NCBI GenBank assembly: GCA_013150915.1
Contig: JAADJE010000034.1
Location: 1-55,258 of the forward strand
Source of the DNA: Gammaproteobacteria bacterium
GTDB lineage: Bacteria; Pseudomonadota; Gammaproteobacteria; BMS3Bbin11
Reading direction: 5' to 3'
DNA: 55,258 nucleotides
Position numbers and translations under genes: made by a program. The notes beneath the pieces are model-generated. The model was not told the DNA's origin and made no database searches. It was given only the letters and a program-made list of their open reading frames with translations. The number at the start of each line of letters is the position of its first letter. The first letter of the stretch is position 1. Shown here in pieces: positions 21,501 to 29,976 of the stretch.

Positions 21501-22051
21501 CCTTTCGATGTCAGAATGATATCTACTTTAAAGAGGAGCTGGAACAATGTGCAGACCAAATCGTCTGGGCCAGTACTACTGACTCACTGATTGAATGCCG
21601 CCGCCCACAAGACAGCAGTGTCCAGCAGAGCAACATCATCGAACTAATCAAGGATTATGATAACGGAAATCTTACCGCTGGCAACGAAGAAAACCTGATC
21701 AAGTTGTCTGACGTGGATGAAATAATGATTATGGGATCTACCGGTCTGCTGAAAGCAATGCAACATTCACTCATAGACGACCTGAAACCTCTGTTCAAGG
21801 ATGGCGTGCGTGCCACAGGTACTGTCGGTAGCCCAATGCAATGCATGATGAAAGGTGTTTGTGGACAGTGTCTGCAATGGCAGATTGACCCTGCAACAGG
21901 TAAACGCACACGAGCCGTCTTTTCATGTGCCCAACAGGATCAACCCCTGTCATGGATAGACCTTGATAACCTCGGTGCACGTCAGGCACAGAATCGCTTA
22001 TCAGAATACATGACCAGTTTATGGGCGAACCACGTGATAAATAACCTCTGA
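18572..22051 (+). CDS. Large flavin/iron-sulfur pyridine-nucleotide oxidoreductase
   Basis: A multi-domain redox protein of about 1,159 residues. From the N-terminus: about 240 residues of unrecognised helical sequence; a cysteine-rich part (NYCIYC near 242, RICNDCMKAC near 320) like the [4Fe-4S] domain of glutamate synthase small subunit; FAD/NAD-binding Rossmann motifs (VLVIGLGPAGF near 385, VVIGGGLTAIDTATE near 550); a ferredoxin-reductase-like domain from about 850 (PGQFFRL); and a C-terminal C-x5-C-x2-C...C cluster (about 1090-1118) as in PyrK. It may pass electrons between NAD(P)H and an unknown partner. The frame opens at a TTG at 18524, but the ATG at 18572 with AGAGG before it is preferred. 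Its substrate is unknown. Confidence 0.8.
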   Translation: MNSSSSEIIANLSFDSLNTVSGLQQFDQVFLSVLADKNPSLHSELLTYRQQKTNFTAIELSEFLLALAPYIEAFIAMKFDIENETRASLKRINNEKSIHVFKKQFIQRRSRRYRGEMDIPYAELDKWLCQQIDNRHDKELSVSQYAVGLLEDTERFKEEIKLLTQWIIHIRKNNAAVDILKNWASFKLPALINYAQLVPLETIKNDPVGRCQANPEAQVRRDGFSLTDHRMNLRQIMGEVNYCIYCHDHDGDFCSWGFPENKKDPDSDFRVNPLGETLTGCPLGQKISEMHLLKRDGHDIAALAMVTRDNPMLPATGHRICNDCMKACIYQKQDPVNIPEIETGILTDVLQLTWGVEIYLLLVRWNPLRQEQYLPEDNNKRRVLVIGLGPAGFTMAHHLSMAGCNVTGVDGLKLEPLDEHLLTSPIRHYSSIVESLDDRILSGFGGVAEYGITVRWDKNFLKLIYISLARRENIGLSGGVRFGGTLTIEDAWNEGFEHISIANGAGLPRVIPMINSLARGMRQANDFLMALQLTGAAKFDSLANLQVRLPAVVIGGGLTAIDTATELQSYYIRQVEKTLKRYTILEEKMGKEKIFSGLDEENQGVLKTFLEHGKAVARERKRAANCKEKPDFLPLLRQWGGVTLTYRRGLNESPAYLRNHDEIIKALREGIYYAEGVEPVEAMLDEYGHVAGLRCRVKQQFDGRWLASEERILPARAIMVAAGASPNTTYENEYTGSFKMDGDHFLPHVCHPSGVQPVAVAEHCKADEFGPFTSYTYQDKRISFIGDTHPVFHGSVVKAIASSQRTYPEIIKLLDQQPEDPLWKDVDNFTSEFQQKLSATVDRIDTTHPAVVEIWVRAPMAAKNFQPGQFFRLQTFEKYSRVVAGTRLQIPLQTVSGAGVDGDCVRLLLLRFGANARIAEQLKPGDPLVLMGPTGSPVELGHQRTVMVIAGAWGAAVMIDLGRALRAAGNRVLFFASFRCQNDIYFKEELEQCADQIVWASTTDSLIECRRPQDSSVQQSNIIELIKDYDNGNLTAGNEENLIKLSDVDEIMIMGSTGLLKAMQHSLIDDLKPLFKDGVRATGTVGSPMQCMMKGVCGQCLQWQIDPATGKRTRAVFSCAQQDQPLSWIDLDNLGARQAQNRLSEYMTSLWANHVINNL

Positions 22052-22107
22052 TTTATCCATCAAAGAGGGGGCCCCCTGAATTAATCAACAACTGCGCGGC
22101 CTTTGAC

Positions 22108-24462
22108 TCAAAAGTGGATTAGATTGCTGTATATATCTTCTGGCTTGACCGGTTTACTGAAGTAAAAACCCTGTGCCATATCACAGCCACTCTCAAGTAG
22201 GAAGTCATACTGTGTTTTCTTTTCAACACCTTCCGCTATGACAGCTATCCCCAGCTCTCTCGACATATTTATGATGCCTCGAATCAAGTTACTGTCGGCT
22301 TCATCACCGGGAACACGCTGGATAAAGGCCTGATCAATTTTCAGGATATCCACAGAAAAGCGGCGTAAGTAACTGAGAGAAGAGAACCCTGTCCCAAAAT
22401 CATCGATCGCTATCAGACAGCCTACCTCACGTATCTGCTCCAGGATTTTTTCGTTTCTAATATTGTTTTCCATCAAACTATTTTCTGTAATTTCCAGAAT
22501 AATTCGTTGTGGGGTAATTTTAAAATACAGCAGCTGATTTCGTAAAAAATTTACAAAAGTATCATCCTGTAGCTGACGCGGTGACAAGTTTATCGTCAGG
22601 CTATAACACTTGTCTCCCTGGTTATCCAGAGCATGTAGATGCAACAGTGCATTACGTATAACAAATTGGCCTATCGGCCGGATCAGACCTGTCGTCTCAG
22701 CCAGCGGGATAAAATCTGCTGGTGAGATATTTGGGAAATCAGGATGTGAAAACCTTAACAACACTTCGAACAGTTCGCTGGACTTGCTTGTTAAGTTAAC
22801 AATTGGCTGGAAAACGAGTGAAAATCTTTCTTCCTGAATTCCTGTACGCAAGACGCTGTCAAGATGTAGCTGCTTCTCCATCCGCTCATGCATATCACCT
22901 TCATAATACTCATAGGCATCACCACCACGATTCTTTGCATGGTACATTGCTGTATCAGCTGCACCGATCAATTCATCAGGGGTCTCACCGTCGGAAGGGA
23001 AAGAGGCAATTCCAATGCTTGCTGAAAGGTGGATCTCATGCTGCAGGATACGGAATGGATCTGACAGTGTGCATAGAATATTTTCCGCTATCTTTGACCT
23101 TAGGACCTCTTCACGGGACTTGTGTAATGCAACAATAAATTCATCACCACCAAATCGACAAACCAGTGATTTCATATCTGCTGCATGCCTTATTCGAGTG
23201 CCCGCTTCTGCCAACAATGCATCACCAACACTGTGTCCAAACGTATCATTGACCCATTTAAAACGGTCAAGATCAATAAAAATCACAGAGACCGGGCTTT
23301 CCACCCTGAGGGCAGTATCAAGCAATGAGCGAAAGCGGGTAGAAAAGAAAAATCGGTTTGGTAAGTCAGTCACCACGTCGTAATTTGCCTGCCTGAAAAC
23401 AGTGTCCTGTGCATGAACCTGTTTACTGATGTCAGTCATCACACATAAACTGGTTACAATGGTCTCATCATCACTATTAGGGCGCAGGGAAATGGTATTT
23501 ATCAAAACATCCATTTTTTCACCGGTGTTCGTTCTGATACAGGTTTGAAAATTAGATAAACGACCACCATGAACAAGCCTGTCTGGAACCTCATTTCCCT
23601 TACCTGGGAAATTCTCACAAACCATCTCAGATAGCGTAAGCCCGATCAAAGATGCTTTTCTGTAGCCTAGCTTCTGTAAAAAATAGACGCTGGCATCAGT
23701 AATTACTCCACCGGTGTCCATAGAAAATAGCAGTGCAGGCGTTTTATTATAAAGATCCTGATAGCGCAGTGCGCTCTCCACCAAAAATTGCTGATTTTTA
23801 TTAAGAGAACGCTGCATAGCATTAAAAGCAGTAGCCAGGGTGCCGAATTCATCATTGCTCTTCCAGTCTATTAATATCGTATTTTCCCCTTTGGCATTGT
23901 CCATAAGGGCATCCATGATTCGGTGAACAGGGGTATGTATATATCGCCGATAGACACGAAGCATTACTATGGTGATAACAATGAGCGATATAACAAGCAG
24001 GAAGACTACCTTTATTATTTCAATAATGACTGTTTTCTGATAATTTGCCGGTGCGAATTGATAGCGAACTATACCCGCTGTTTTTTCCTCACCACTTTTC
24101 ACTGATTTTCTTATTATTCTTGATACAGGTGCAGCCTGTTCGCTGTCAATCTTCCCTACTGTCGCAATCACCTTGCCAGCACCATCACTCAATTCTATAA
24201 ATAGAATATTTTTATCGACAGCGGCAGCCTTTAAAAGTTTTTTAGCTCTGGCAGAATCAAAATTTCCGATATCCTCGGGTAAAACCTGGTCAAGCAGGCT
24301 CAGGAATGAATTCTGTGATGCAGCAAGCTTATATTGTGCTGAATGTATCTCATACAGAGCTATCAATATAGCCACCATGATAAGTGTAACGGCAAGCGAA
24401 GGTATCAACACACGCATAAAGGTGTATTGAATCGTCTGTTTCTTGTTTGAGAAAAATTTCAT
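22108..24462 (-). CDS. Membrane GGDEF-EAL protein with HAMP and PAS domains
   Basis: A 784-residue cyclic-di-GMP signalling protein. It has a membrane helix (about 18-40), a periplasmic sensor region, a second helix (about 138-163), HAMP (about 165-218), PAS (about 225-345), GGDEF (about 355-510) with intact RFGGDEF, and EAL (about 525-780). The EAL motif reads EVLLRF. The other EAL residues are present: INLSPRQL, EITENSL, IDDFGTGFSSL, ILKIDQAF and IAEGVE. Both synthesis and hydrolysis of c-di-GMP are possible. It converges on the large oxidoreductase gene across a 56-base gap containing the palindrome AGGGGGCCCCCT. Confidence 0.92.
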   Translation of the reverse strand: MKFFSNKKQTIQYTFMRVLIPSLAVTLIMVAILIALYEIHSAQYKLAASQNSFLSLLDQVLPEDIGNFDSARAKKLLKAAAVDKNILFIELSDGAGKVIATVGKIDSEQAAPVSRIIRKSVKSGEEKTAGIVRYQFAPANYQKTVIIEIIKVVFLLVISLIVITIVMLRVYRRYIHTPVHRIMDALMDNAKGENTILIDWKSNDEFGTLATAFNAMQRSLNKNQQFLVESALRYQDLYNKTPALLFSMDTGGVITDASVYFLQKLGYRKASLIGLTLSEMVCENFPGKGNEVPDRLVHGGRLSNFQTCIRTNTGEKMDVLINTISLRPNSDDETIVTSLCVMTDISKQVHAQDTVFRQANYDVVTDLPNRFFFSTRFRSLLDTALRVESPVSVIFIDLDRFKWVNDTFGHSVGDALLAEAGTRIRHAADMKSLVCRFGGDEFIVALHKSREEVLRSKIAENILCTLSDPFRILQHEIHLSASIGIASFPSDGETPDELIGAADTAMYHAKNRGGDAYEYYEGDMHERMEKQLHLDSVLRTGIQEERFSLVFQPIVNLTSKSSELFEVLLRFSHPDFPNISPADFIPLAETTGLIRPIGQFVIRNALLHLHALDNQGDKCYSLTINLSPRQLQDDTFVNFLRNQLLYFKITPQRIILEITENSLMENNIRNEKILEQIREVGCLIAIDDFGTGFSSLSYLRRFSVDILKIDQAFIQRVPGDEADSNLIRGIINMSRELGIAVIAEGVEKKTQYDFLLESGCDMAQGFYFSKPVKPEDIYSNLIHF

Positions 24463-24553
24463 TAACTCACGATATCGCTATGTATTGTTCAGATAACGAA
24501 TTAATAGAGGCCCCCATATTTTTATATTATTGTTACTGATCGACTACCCTGTC

Positions 24554-24960
24554 TTACCCAGGATCATTTTTAGTCCACCCGACAACATAGCCGAATTCAC
24601 ATGACGCCAATCCCATTAATATCATAATCGTACCGGCCGTAATTTGCAGGCCAAGGGGCTCATCATTCAGATATTTCCCGGGCAATAATGCCACAACCGG
24701 TGTTGGCAAGGTCAATAAAGACAGCCGTGTGACACTAATATACTTAAATATAGAAAAAAAGAACAAATCCTGTCACCGAGCCGAAAAATGCCAGGCACGG
24801 AATGGATGTTCCAGCACGAGTAACAATTACCCCGGTAATAGCACCATCAATCAAAGAGTAGCTTAAGGGCATAGCAAACATAAGTCCTGTCGCAATAATA
24901 GTCAATGCAGGCAGGCACTGGTATGACCCGTTTTGAATCAAAATATGACATAATCAAAAT
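24554..24960 (-). pseudogene. Decayed EamA/DMT-family transporter
   Basis: Two overlapping minus-strand frames (24744-24941 and 24554-24766) encode consecutive pieces of the C-terminal half of an EamA drug/metabolite transporter. The first ends GFVLFFYI; the second continues FKYISVTRLSLLTL with PVVALLPGKYLNDEPLG and a last membrane helix. The frame changes at a run of seven A (24752-24758, plus strand). The upstream part carries further stops and lacks the N-terminal half, so this is a remnant. It lies between two c-di-GMP genes. Confidence 0.7.
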
Positions 24961-25129
24961 GAACAGCCCCCCAGTTTCTTCATTCCAGGCATGCGGTAAG
25001 ACAATACAAATATCCAAAAATAACATTTTGGTTTATCATAAGGCCAGAGTAAATATCTCCCATCGCGTCGTATTATGAGCAGGCGCGGACAACACAATAA
25101 TTTAAATACAGGATTTTTCAGGTTTTTTT

Positions 25130-25519
25130 ATGTCTAATCGACTTTATAGATTGATTGTCGGGTTGATTCTGCTTACTGGACTGTATTTTGATCTACCTGA
25201 ATTGATATATGTATTGATTGTGACAGTCCTTTTCGAAGGCATCACTAATCTCCGTATACCGATTCTCGTATCAAAAATGCGTGGTATTACCGACGATCAG
25301 GCTGAAGGGATTCTTGGATTACCTTTTCAGCAGCGGTTTAATTTTGATGCAGAGCGTGCCTGGCGATTAATTCTTGGGGGTGTTCTGATTCTTGTGTACG
25401 TTATATTCTTCAATACCGTCTGGTATTTGGCCTGGTTTATGGGCTTTGCTATTCTTGGCGCAGGTCTGAGCGGGGTTTGTCCTCTGTTCATTTCTTTGAA
25501 ATGGCTAGGATTCAGATGA
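25130..25519 (+). CDS. Small membrane protein (DUF2892-like)
   Basis: The 129-residue protein is mostly hydrophobic. A helix pair occupies about residues 7-35 and another about 80-120. It ends in GLSGVCPLFISLKWLGFR, a pattern like that of DUF2892 proteins (YgaP-type membrane domain, with a Cys-Pro near the end). The middle is charged. Its stop overlaps the start of the next gene by the ATGA arrangement at 25516-25519, so the two are translationally coupled; it may belong to the same signalling function. The role is unknown. Confidence 0.7.
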   Translation: MSNRLYRLIVGLILLTGLYFDLPELIYVLIVTVLFEGITNLRIPILVSKMRGITDDQAEGILGLPFQQRFNFDAERAWRLILGGVLILVYVIFFNTVWYLAWFMGFAILGAGLSGVCPLFISLKWLGFR

Positions 25520-27969
25520 ATAGAAAAACAGATGCCTCCGATAATCCCGGGACTACATATACTAACCTCCCTGTAAAGATTACCGGCATAGTTTTCTGGG
25601 GTCTGGTTTTGCTCGGCCTGGTGGCATCAACAGCATTCATCAGCTTCCTTGAGTACCAACTCACCGCTGAACGTGAACTCAAGCTCGATCTCACTCATGA
25701 TTCAGTAAAATACATCTTCAGCGCCCCACAGTCTGTATCTGCCATCAATTATACTTCAGAACTTGAAAACCTCCGTAAACGTTTTGGATTTATCTCCATG
25801 GAGGTGCTCATCAATGGCAAAGTTATACGTAGTGGTAAATACCAGGCCGACATGGATGTCAGTGAGTCAAACTTCCCGGTCCATACCCTATTGAAAAATG
25901 GCAAAAACATCCAGCAACAGGCAAAAGTAAAGATTTATTTAACACCATTAAAAGATGAAATCACCCGATACCGAAAAAATATTCTGATCATTATGGCGGT
26001 AATTTTTCTGGGGTTCGGTCTTATACTTCAGGCCATTTTGAAGCACGTACTCTCACGCCCCATTACCAGTATGGTACAAGCTGCTGACGGTATAGTCAGA
26101 GGTGATAGCAGCATCCGCTTCGATGAAAAGAGAGAGGATGAATTTGGGTTTCTTGGATCATTCATCAACCGGGTACTCGATCATCTGACAACCAAACATG
26201 AAGAACTTGAAAATTCACTTTCCGGCCAACAAATCGCAGAACAGTTTCTGTCACGTGAAAAGGAACGTGCCGAAATTACGCTTTATTCAATTTCTGATGC
26301 CGTCATCACGACGACACGTTCTGGCCACATTGATTTCGTAAACCGCGCGGCAGAAGAGCTTTCCGGACTGCATGCCACAAGCCTGCACGGGAAGGAAATC
26401 AGTGCAGCATTTCAGTTACATTTTGATGATGCTGAGACGCCGCTGCAGCTTCCAGTAAATGTGGCCGTCCACACAGGTACAGACATACAACACGTTCCCC
26501 TTAGAGGGACATGCGTACTGATCCAGCAAAAGGGTAAGAAATTAAATGTCCGATATAATGTGGCACCGATCCTTGATCGAAAAGGTATCGTTATGGGCAG
26601 CGTCATCGTCCTTCATGATATTACAGATACACTGGCTTTGACGGGAAAGCTGGCTTATCAGGCAACGCATGACAGTCTAACTGGCTTGTTCAACAGGGCA
26701 GAATTCGACCATCGAATTCATCTTCTTCTCAACCAGCTGCAAAACTCTAAGACTCATATTAAGCATGCACTGCTATACATGGATCTTGATCAGTTTAAGA
26801 TAGTCAATGACAGCTGCGGCCATATAGCCGGGGATCAATTACTGAGACACATCAGTGAGCGTTTGCAGCAACGCCTTTCTGATTCCGGCTCACTTGCACG
26901 GCTGGGTGGAGATGAATTTGGAGTACTGATCGAAAATTGCAATAGAGTGTCTGCACATGATGTGGCAGATGAACTAAGAAAAGAAGTAGAGAACTTTCGT
27001 TTTCAATGGCAGGAGAAAACCTTCAATCTCGGTATCAGTATCGGTGTCGTTATGATGGATCAAAACAGTGAAAGTCCTGACCTCCTCCTCAGCATGGCAG
27101 ACCAGGCATGCTATGCAGCCAAGGATACCGGCCGCAATAAAATTTGCATGTACCAGCCCAATGATATCGAAATGGTCAGACGCAACCGCGATACACAATG
27201 GGTTTCTCGCCTAAGAAAATCATTGGAAACGAACAGTCTGTTACTTTCACAACAGACCATCATAGCTATCGCATCTAAACAAAATCAGGGCAATATGTTT
27301 GAAATACTGGTCGGCCTGGAAAATGGTGAGGGTGAGCGTATACCTGCAGGTGCTTTTCTGGCTGCGGCAGAACGGTACAACCTGATGCCTCAAATAGACC
27401 GTTGGATTATTAACAATATCTTTCAGTGGCTGTCACGCAATCCACGGCAGTTACAGCAACTTGAGGCATGTATGATCAACCTTTCCGGACAGACACTTAA
27501 TGATGAAGCTATTGCCAACTACATCATTGCCTGCCTGGAAAAATCTGCCGTGCCAGCCGAAAAGATATGCTTTGAGATCACCGAGACCTCTGCAATCCTG
27601 AACCTCGCAAAAACCAGCCGCCTGATTAGAAACCTGAAAGCTGAAGGCTGTTGTTTTGCTCTCGATGATTTTGGATCCGGCATGTCATCTTACGCCTACC
27701 TGAAGCATTTACCCGTTGACTATATCAAGATTGATGGCATTTTTATACGTGATCTGGCTGAAGACCCTATCGATCTTGCATTGGTCCACTCGATCAATGA
27801 AATTGCCCATATTCTTGATAAAAAGACAATCGCCGAGTACGTGGAGAATGAGGACATACTGAACAAGCTGCGGGAAATAGGTGTTGACTACGCCCAGGGC
27901 TTCGGAATTGCCTACCCCAAAACAATTAAAGAAGAAATGCCACCAGACGGCAGCCAGGCTGCTCATTAG
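25516..27969 (+). CDS. Membrane GGDEF-EAL protein with HAMP and PAS domains
   Basis: A c-di-GMP signalling protein of 817 residues from the ATG at 25516, chosen because it overlaps the upstream stop as ATGA. The open frame continues to 25477 inside the upstream gene. Order: membrane helix (about 18-40), periplasmic part, second helix (about 155-175), HAMP, PAS (about 255-375), GGDEF (LGGDEF near 463), EAL (about 565-810). In the EAL domain the key motif is EILVGL (from residue 596), so the usual Arg after EAL is Gly. The other catalytic positions (INLSGQ, EITET, LDDFGSG, YIKIDG) remain. It may be mainly a cyclase with a weak phosphodiesterase part. Confidence 0.9.
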   Translation: MNRKTDASDNPGTTYTNLPVKITGIVFWGLVLLGLVASTAFISFLEYQLTAERELKLDLTHDSVKYIFSAPQSVSAINYTSELENLRKRFGFISMEVLINGKVIRSGKYQADMDVSESNFPVHTLLKNGKNIQQQAKVKIYLTPLKDEITRYRKNILIIMAVIFLGFGLILQAILKHVLSRPITSMVQAADGIVRGDSSIRFDEKREDEFGFLGSFINRVLDHLTTKHEELENSLSGQQIAEQFLSREKERAEITLYSISDAVITTTRSGHIDFVNRAAEELSGLHATSLHGKEISAAFQLHFDDAETPLQLPVNVAVHTGTDIQHVPLRGTCVLIQQKGKKLNVRYNVAPILDRKGIVMGSVIVLHDITDTLALTGKLAYQATHDSLTGLFNRAEFDHRIHLLLNQLQNSKTHIKHALLYMDLDQFKIVNDSCGHIAGDQLLRHISERLQQRLSDSGSLARLGGDEFGVLIENCNRVSAHDVADELRKEVENFRFQWQEKTFNLGISIGVVMMDQNSESPDLLLSMADQACYAAKDTGRNKICMYQPNDIEMVRRNRDTQWVSRLRKSLETNSLLLSQQTIIAIASKQNQGNMFEILVGLENGEGERIPAGAFLAAAERYNLMPQIDRWIINNIFQWLSRNPRQLQQLEACMINLSGQTLNDEAIANYIIACLEKSAVPAEKICFEITETSAILNLAKTSRLIRNLKAEGCCFALDDFGSGMSSYAYLKHLPVDYIKIDGIFIRDLAEDPIDLALVHSINEIAHILDKKTIAEYVENEDILNKLREIGVDYAQGFGIAYPKTIKEEMPPDGSQAAH

Positions 27970-28131
27970 CCAAGGTCAATAGAACAACGCCATTTACCGC
28001 AAAGGACACAAGGAAGACAACGCTTTCCCTGACGATGTGTTCTTTATTCCCTCAGCATTCCTTATTAATCTTTTGTGTAGCTCTGCGGCTAAACGTGTTT
28101 AATGTTAAACCCATAAACACATTACAAAACA

Positions 28132-28764
28132 TCAATCACCCGAAATATCCTCAAGTGATTCCGTTGCAACTTCCCTTACCATCGAGGATTCATCCTTTGT
28201 ACATTCCTGTAGCCGTTTAACCGCTTTATCTCCCCCTGCAAGAGAAAGGAAATGGCAGGCATCTGCACGTATCGTCTCATCTGGAAATGCTGACAACTCA
28301 AGTAATTCGGATAAAATACTGTCCAGTGCGGATGGATTCTCCCGCAACCCTTCAAGGACAGCACTTACACCGACACGCACAGCCATTGGCACCTCCTTAC
28401 CCTTTAACAACGCCACGAGGTCAGATAACTGAGATTTATCACGTTCAACTGAGGCCATGACCGCCCCAAGTCTGCCATTTTTTAACTGCTCATAGAGAAA
28501 CTGCCCTTGCCCATTATCACTCACTGACATCTCGACGGCCTTTTCTAATTCAGCGCGGGATTGTGCCCCGATAAATTCCATCTCACCCAGCTTTAGCCAC
28601 GGCACGGAGCGAACATTATGTTTTGCGGCTTCGTCAGGCTGCTCTGCAATATTGATCATTAACAGTCGAGCAATCTTGCCCTCCTTGAGCAAATCACCCA
28701 ATAAATTCATCATCGTGCTGCAATACTGGCAACCCGGCGCGATCAGTAATTTTGCTTCTGTCAT
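28132..28764 (-). CDS. Thioredoxin-fold protein fused to HEAT-like repeats
   Basis: The 210-residue protein begins with a thioredoxin/glutaredoxin-like domain (about residues 1-80) with the redox motif Cys12-Gln-Tyr-Cys15 and a cis-proline-like SVPWLKLG. The rest (about 95-210) is helical with HEAT-repeat character (IRADACHFLSLAGGDKAVKRL, MVREVATESLEDI). There is no signal peptide, so it is probably cytoplasmic. A redox-active head on a protein-binding solenoid suggests a thiol exchange or adaptor role, but no partner is visible. It stands alone between a GGDEF-EAL gene and a sulfotransferase-like gene. Confidence 0.75.
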   Translation of the reverse strand: MTEAKLLIAPGCQYCSTMMNLLGDLLKEGKIARLLMINIAEQPDEAAKHNVRSVPWLKLGEMEFIGAQSRAELEKAVEMSVSDNGQGQFLYEQLKNGRLGAVMASVERDKSQLSDLVALLKGKEVPMAVRVGVSAVLEGLRENPSALDSILSELLELSAFPDETIRADACHFLSLAGGDKAVKRLQECTKDESSMVREVATESLEDISGD

Positions 28765-28839
28765 GTAGGCACCTCTATCAACGCATGAATGACCCTATTA
28801 AATCCAAAACCTTGCAGTTTGCTACAACACATCTTTGGC

Positions 28840-29511
28840 TCAGTAAAAAACGCGCCTTAGCTGCTTTGAAATCAAAGAAAGTGCTCGATGTTTCTCAACA
28901 TATTCTTTGTAATGGGCATCTGAGCTAAGCACATTTCCATATATTTTTTCTTCAAGCTCCGCCCATCTGCTACAATTGTTATAGATTTGCCTCAGTTCAC
29001 CTCTGCTAAACTGGATTTTTTGTTGATAAGCCCCCTGATTTGACACAAAACCCTCATCCAGTCGCGACACATCAATGTAAGCCGTCATAACCTCCCTGAA
29101 ATCTACCAGTAGATTTTCGGTGCGAACCCACTGATATACGCTATCCAGTTCATAATAATCAAAAACCACCTCATCAATCTTCACCAGCCGCCAATCAGAG
29201 GTATAGGGCTCTAGCCACCAGACCAATCCCTGTAATAGTTGCTTACGGGTAAACGGCATATCTTCATTTCCCGGGTTCCATTTGCTATGTTGACTGTAGT
29301 GCACAGCCCAGCTTTTTAATAAGGATGGTAACCGTCTGATATTTGATATCCGATTAAGGCCAACTATGCTTTCCTGCCTGAATGAATTATGTTTTTCAGG
29401 CCCATCAATAAACCGTAGACTGCCGTCATCAACATCACGAAATAATAAATGTGTGCTGTCTCCGCCTGTCTTGGGTATATGCGCCCAGGCAAATTTTTCA
29501 CCTACAACCAT
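28840..29511 (-). CDS. Sulfotransferase-like protein
   Basis: The 223-residue protein starts with FAWAHIPKTGGDSTHLLF. PKTGG at residues 13-17 matches the phosphosulfate-binding loop of PAPS-dependent sulfotransferases of the Sulfotransfer_2 type. A later VKIDEVVFDYY and a basic C-terminus are compatible with the fold. If active, it would move sulfate from PAPS to a sugar or other acceptor. No glycan-synthesis genes are near, so the acceptor is unknown. It reads away from msrP, leaving a 465-base gap. Confidence 0.6.
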   Translation of the reverse strand: MVVGEKFAWAHIPKTGGDSTHLLFRDVDDGSLRFIDGPEKHNSFRQESIVGLNRISNIRRLPSLLKSWAVHYSQHSKWNPGNEDMPFTRKQLLQGLVWWLEPYTSDWRLVKIDEVVFDYYELDSVYQWVRTENLLVDFREVMTAYIDVSRLDEGFVSNQGAYQQKIQFSRGELRQIYNNCSRWAELEEKIYGNVLSSDAHYKEYVEKHRALSLISKQLRRVFY

Positions 29512-29976
29512 CTATTGTCACCACAAGAGACTATGGCCACTCTCACAATCATGCCTCTTTAGACGACTGCAATTAATCAGAGCTTCCTTAGATCTTATTT
29601 CCCGAAAAAGTCATTCTAACATTGAAAATTGTATATTGCTTACTGGGGATTTGCCTGCTGATTTTTTAAGGGTACACATTGACAGCATAGCTCAGCTGAC
29701 AGGCCTTGGCCCTTGCAGGGTTAACTAACATCCAGCTTCATTCCCCCGTTTACGGAATCGCACAGACAAGGCCTGTATAACGGCTATAAACAATGCCTCC
29801 AATCCCTGAAACTTAACGGGCAGCGATAATATGGTGTTAGCTGTGAGTGTATTTTCAGACACTCGATGGAACTCATTCCAGCTACCTGGTGTCACTCATC
29901 AGAGGTGCCCGATGCTGTCGAAGCGACACGCCTACGAAATCATAGAGGCGGCCATTAATTAAATAAGGAATACACT
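29512..29976. other. Intergenic region before msrP with a solo repeat end
   Basis: At 29571-29589 the sequence (minus strand AAGGAAGCTCTGATTAATT) is one end of the miniature-element family; the other end is not clear. A TTGACA lies at 29679-29684 without a good -10 box at the right spacing. A 120-residue plus-strand frame (29366-29728) running through here shows no protein-like features. AAGGA lies nine bases before the msrP ATG. Confidence 0.35.

Noticed and set aside
22052-22107. Palindrome AGGGGGCCCCCT as a terminator
   Set aside because: It has no T run on either strand; its role between the convergent genes is unclear.
29366-29728. 120-residue plus-strand ORF
   Set aside because: It overlaps the sulfotransferase-like gene on the other strand and runs through the solo repeat end; no motif or start signal supports it.
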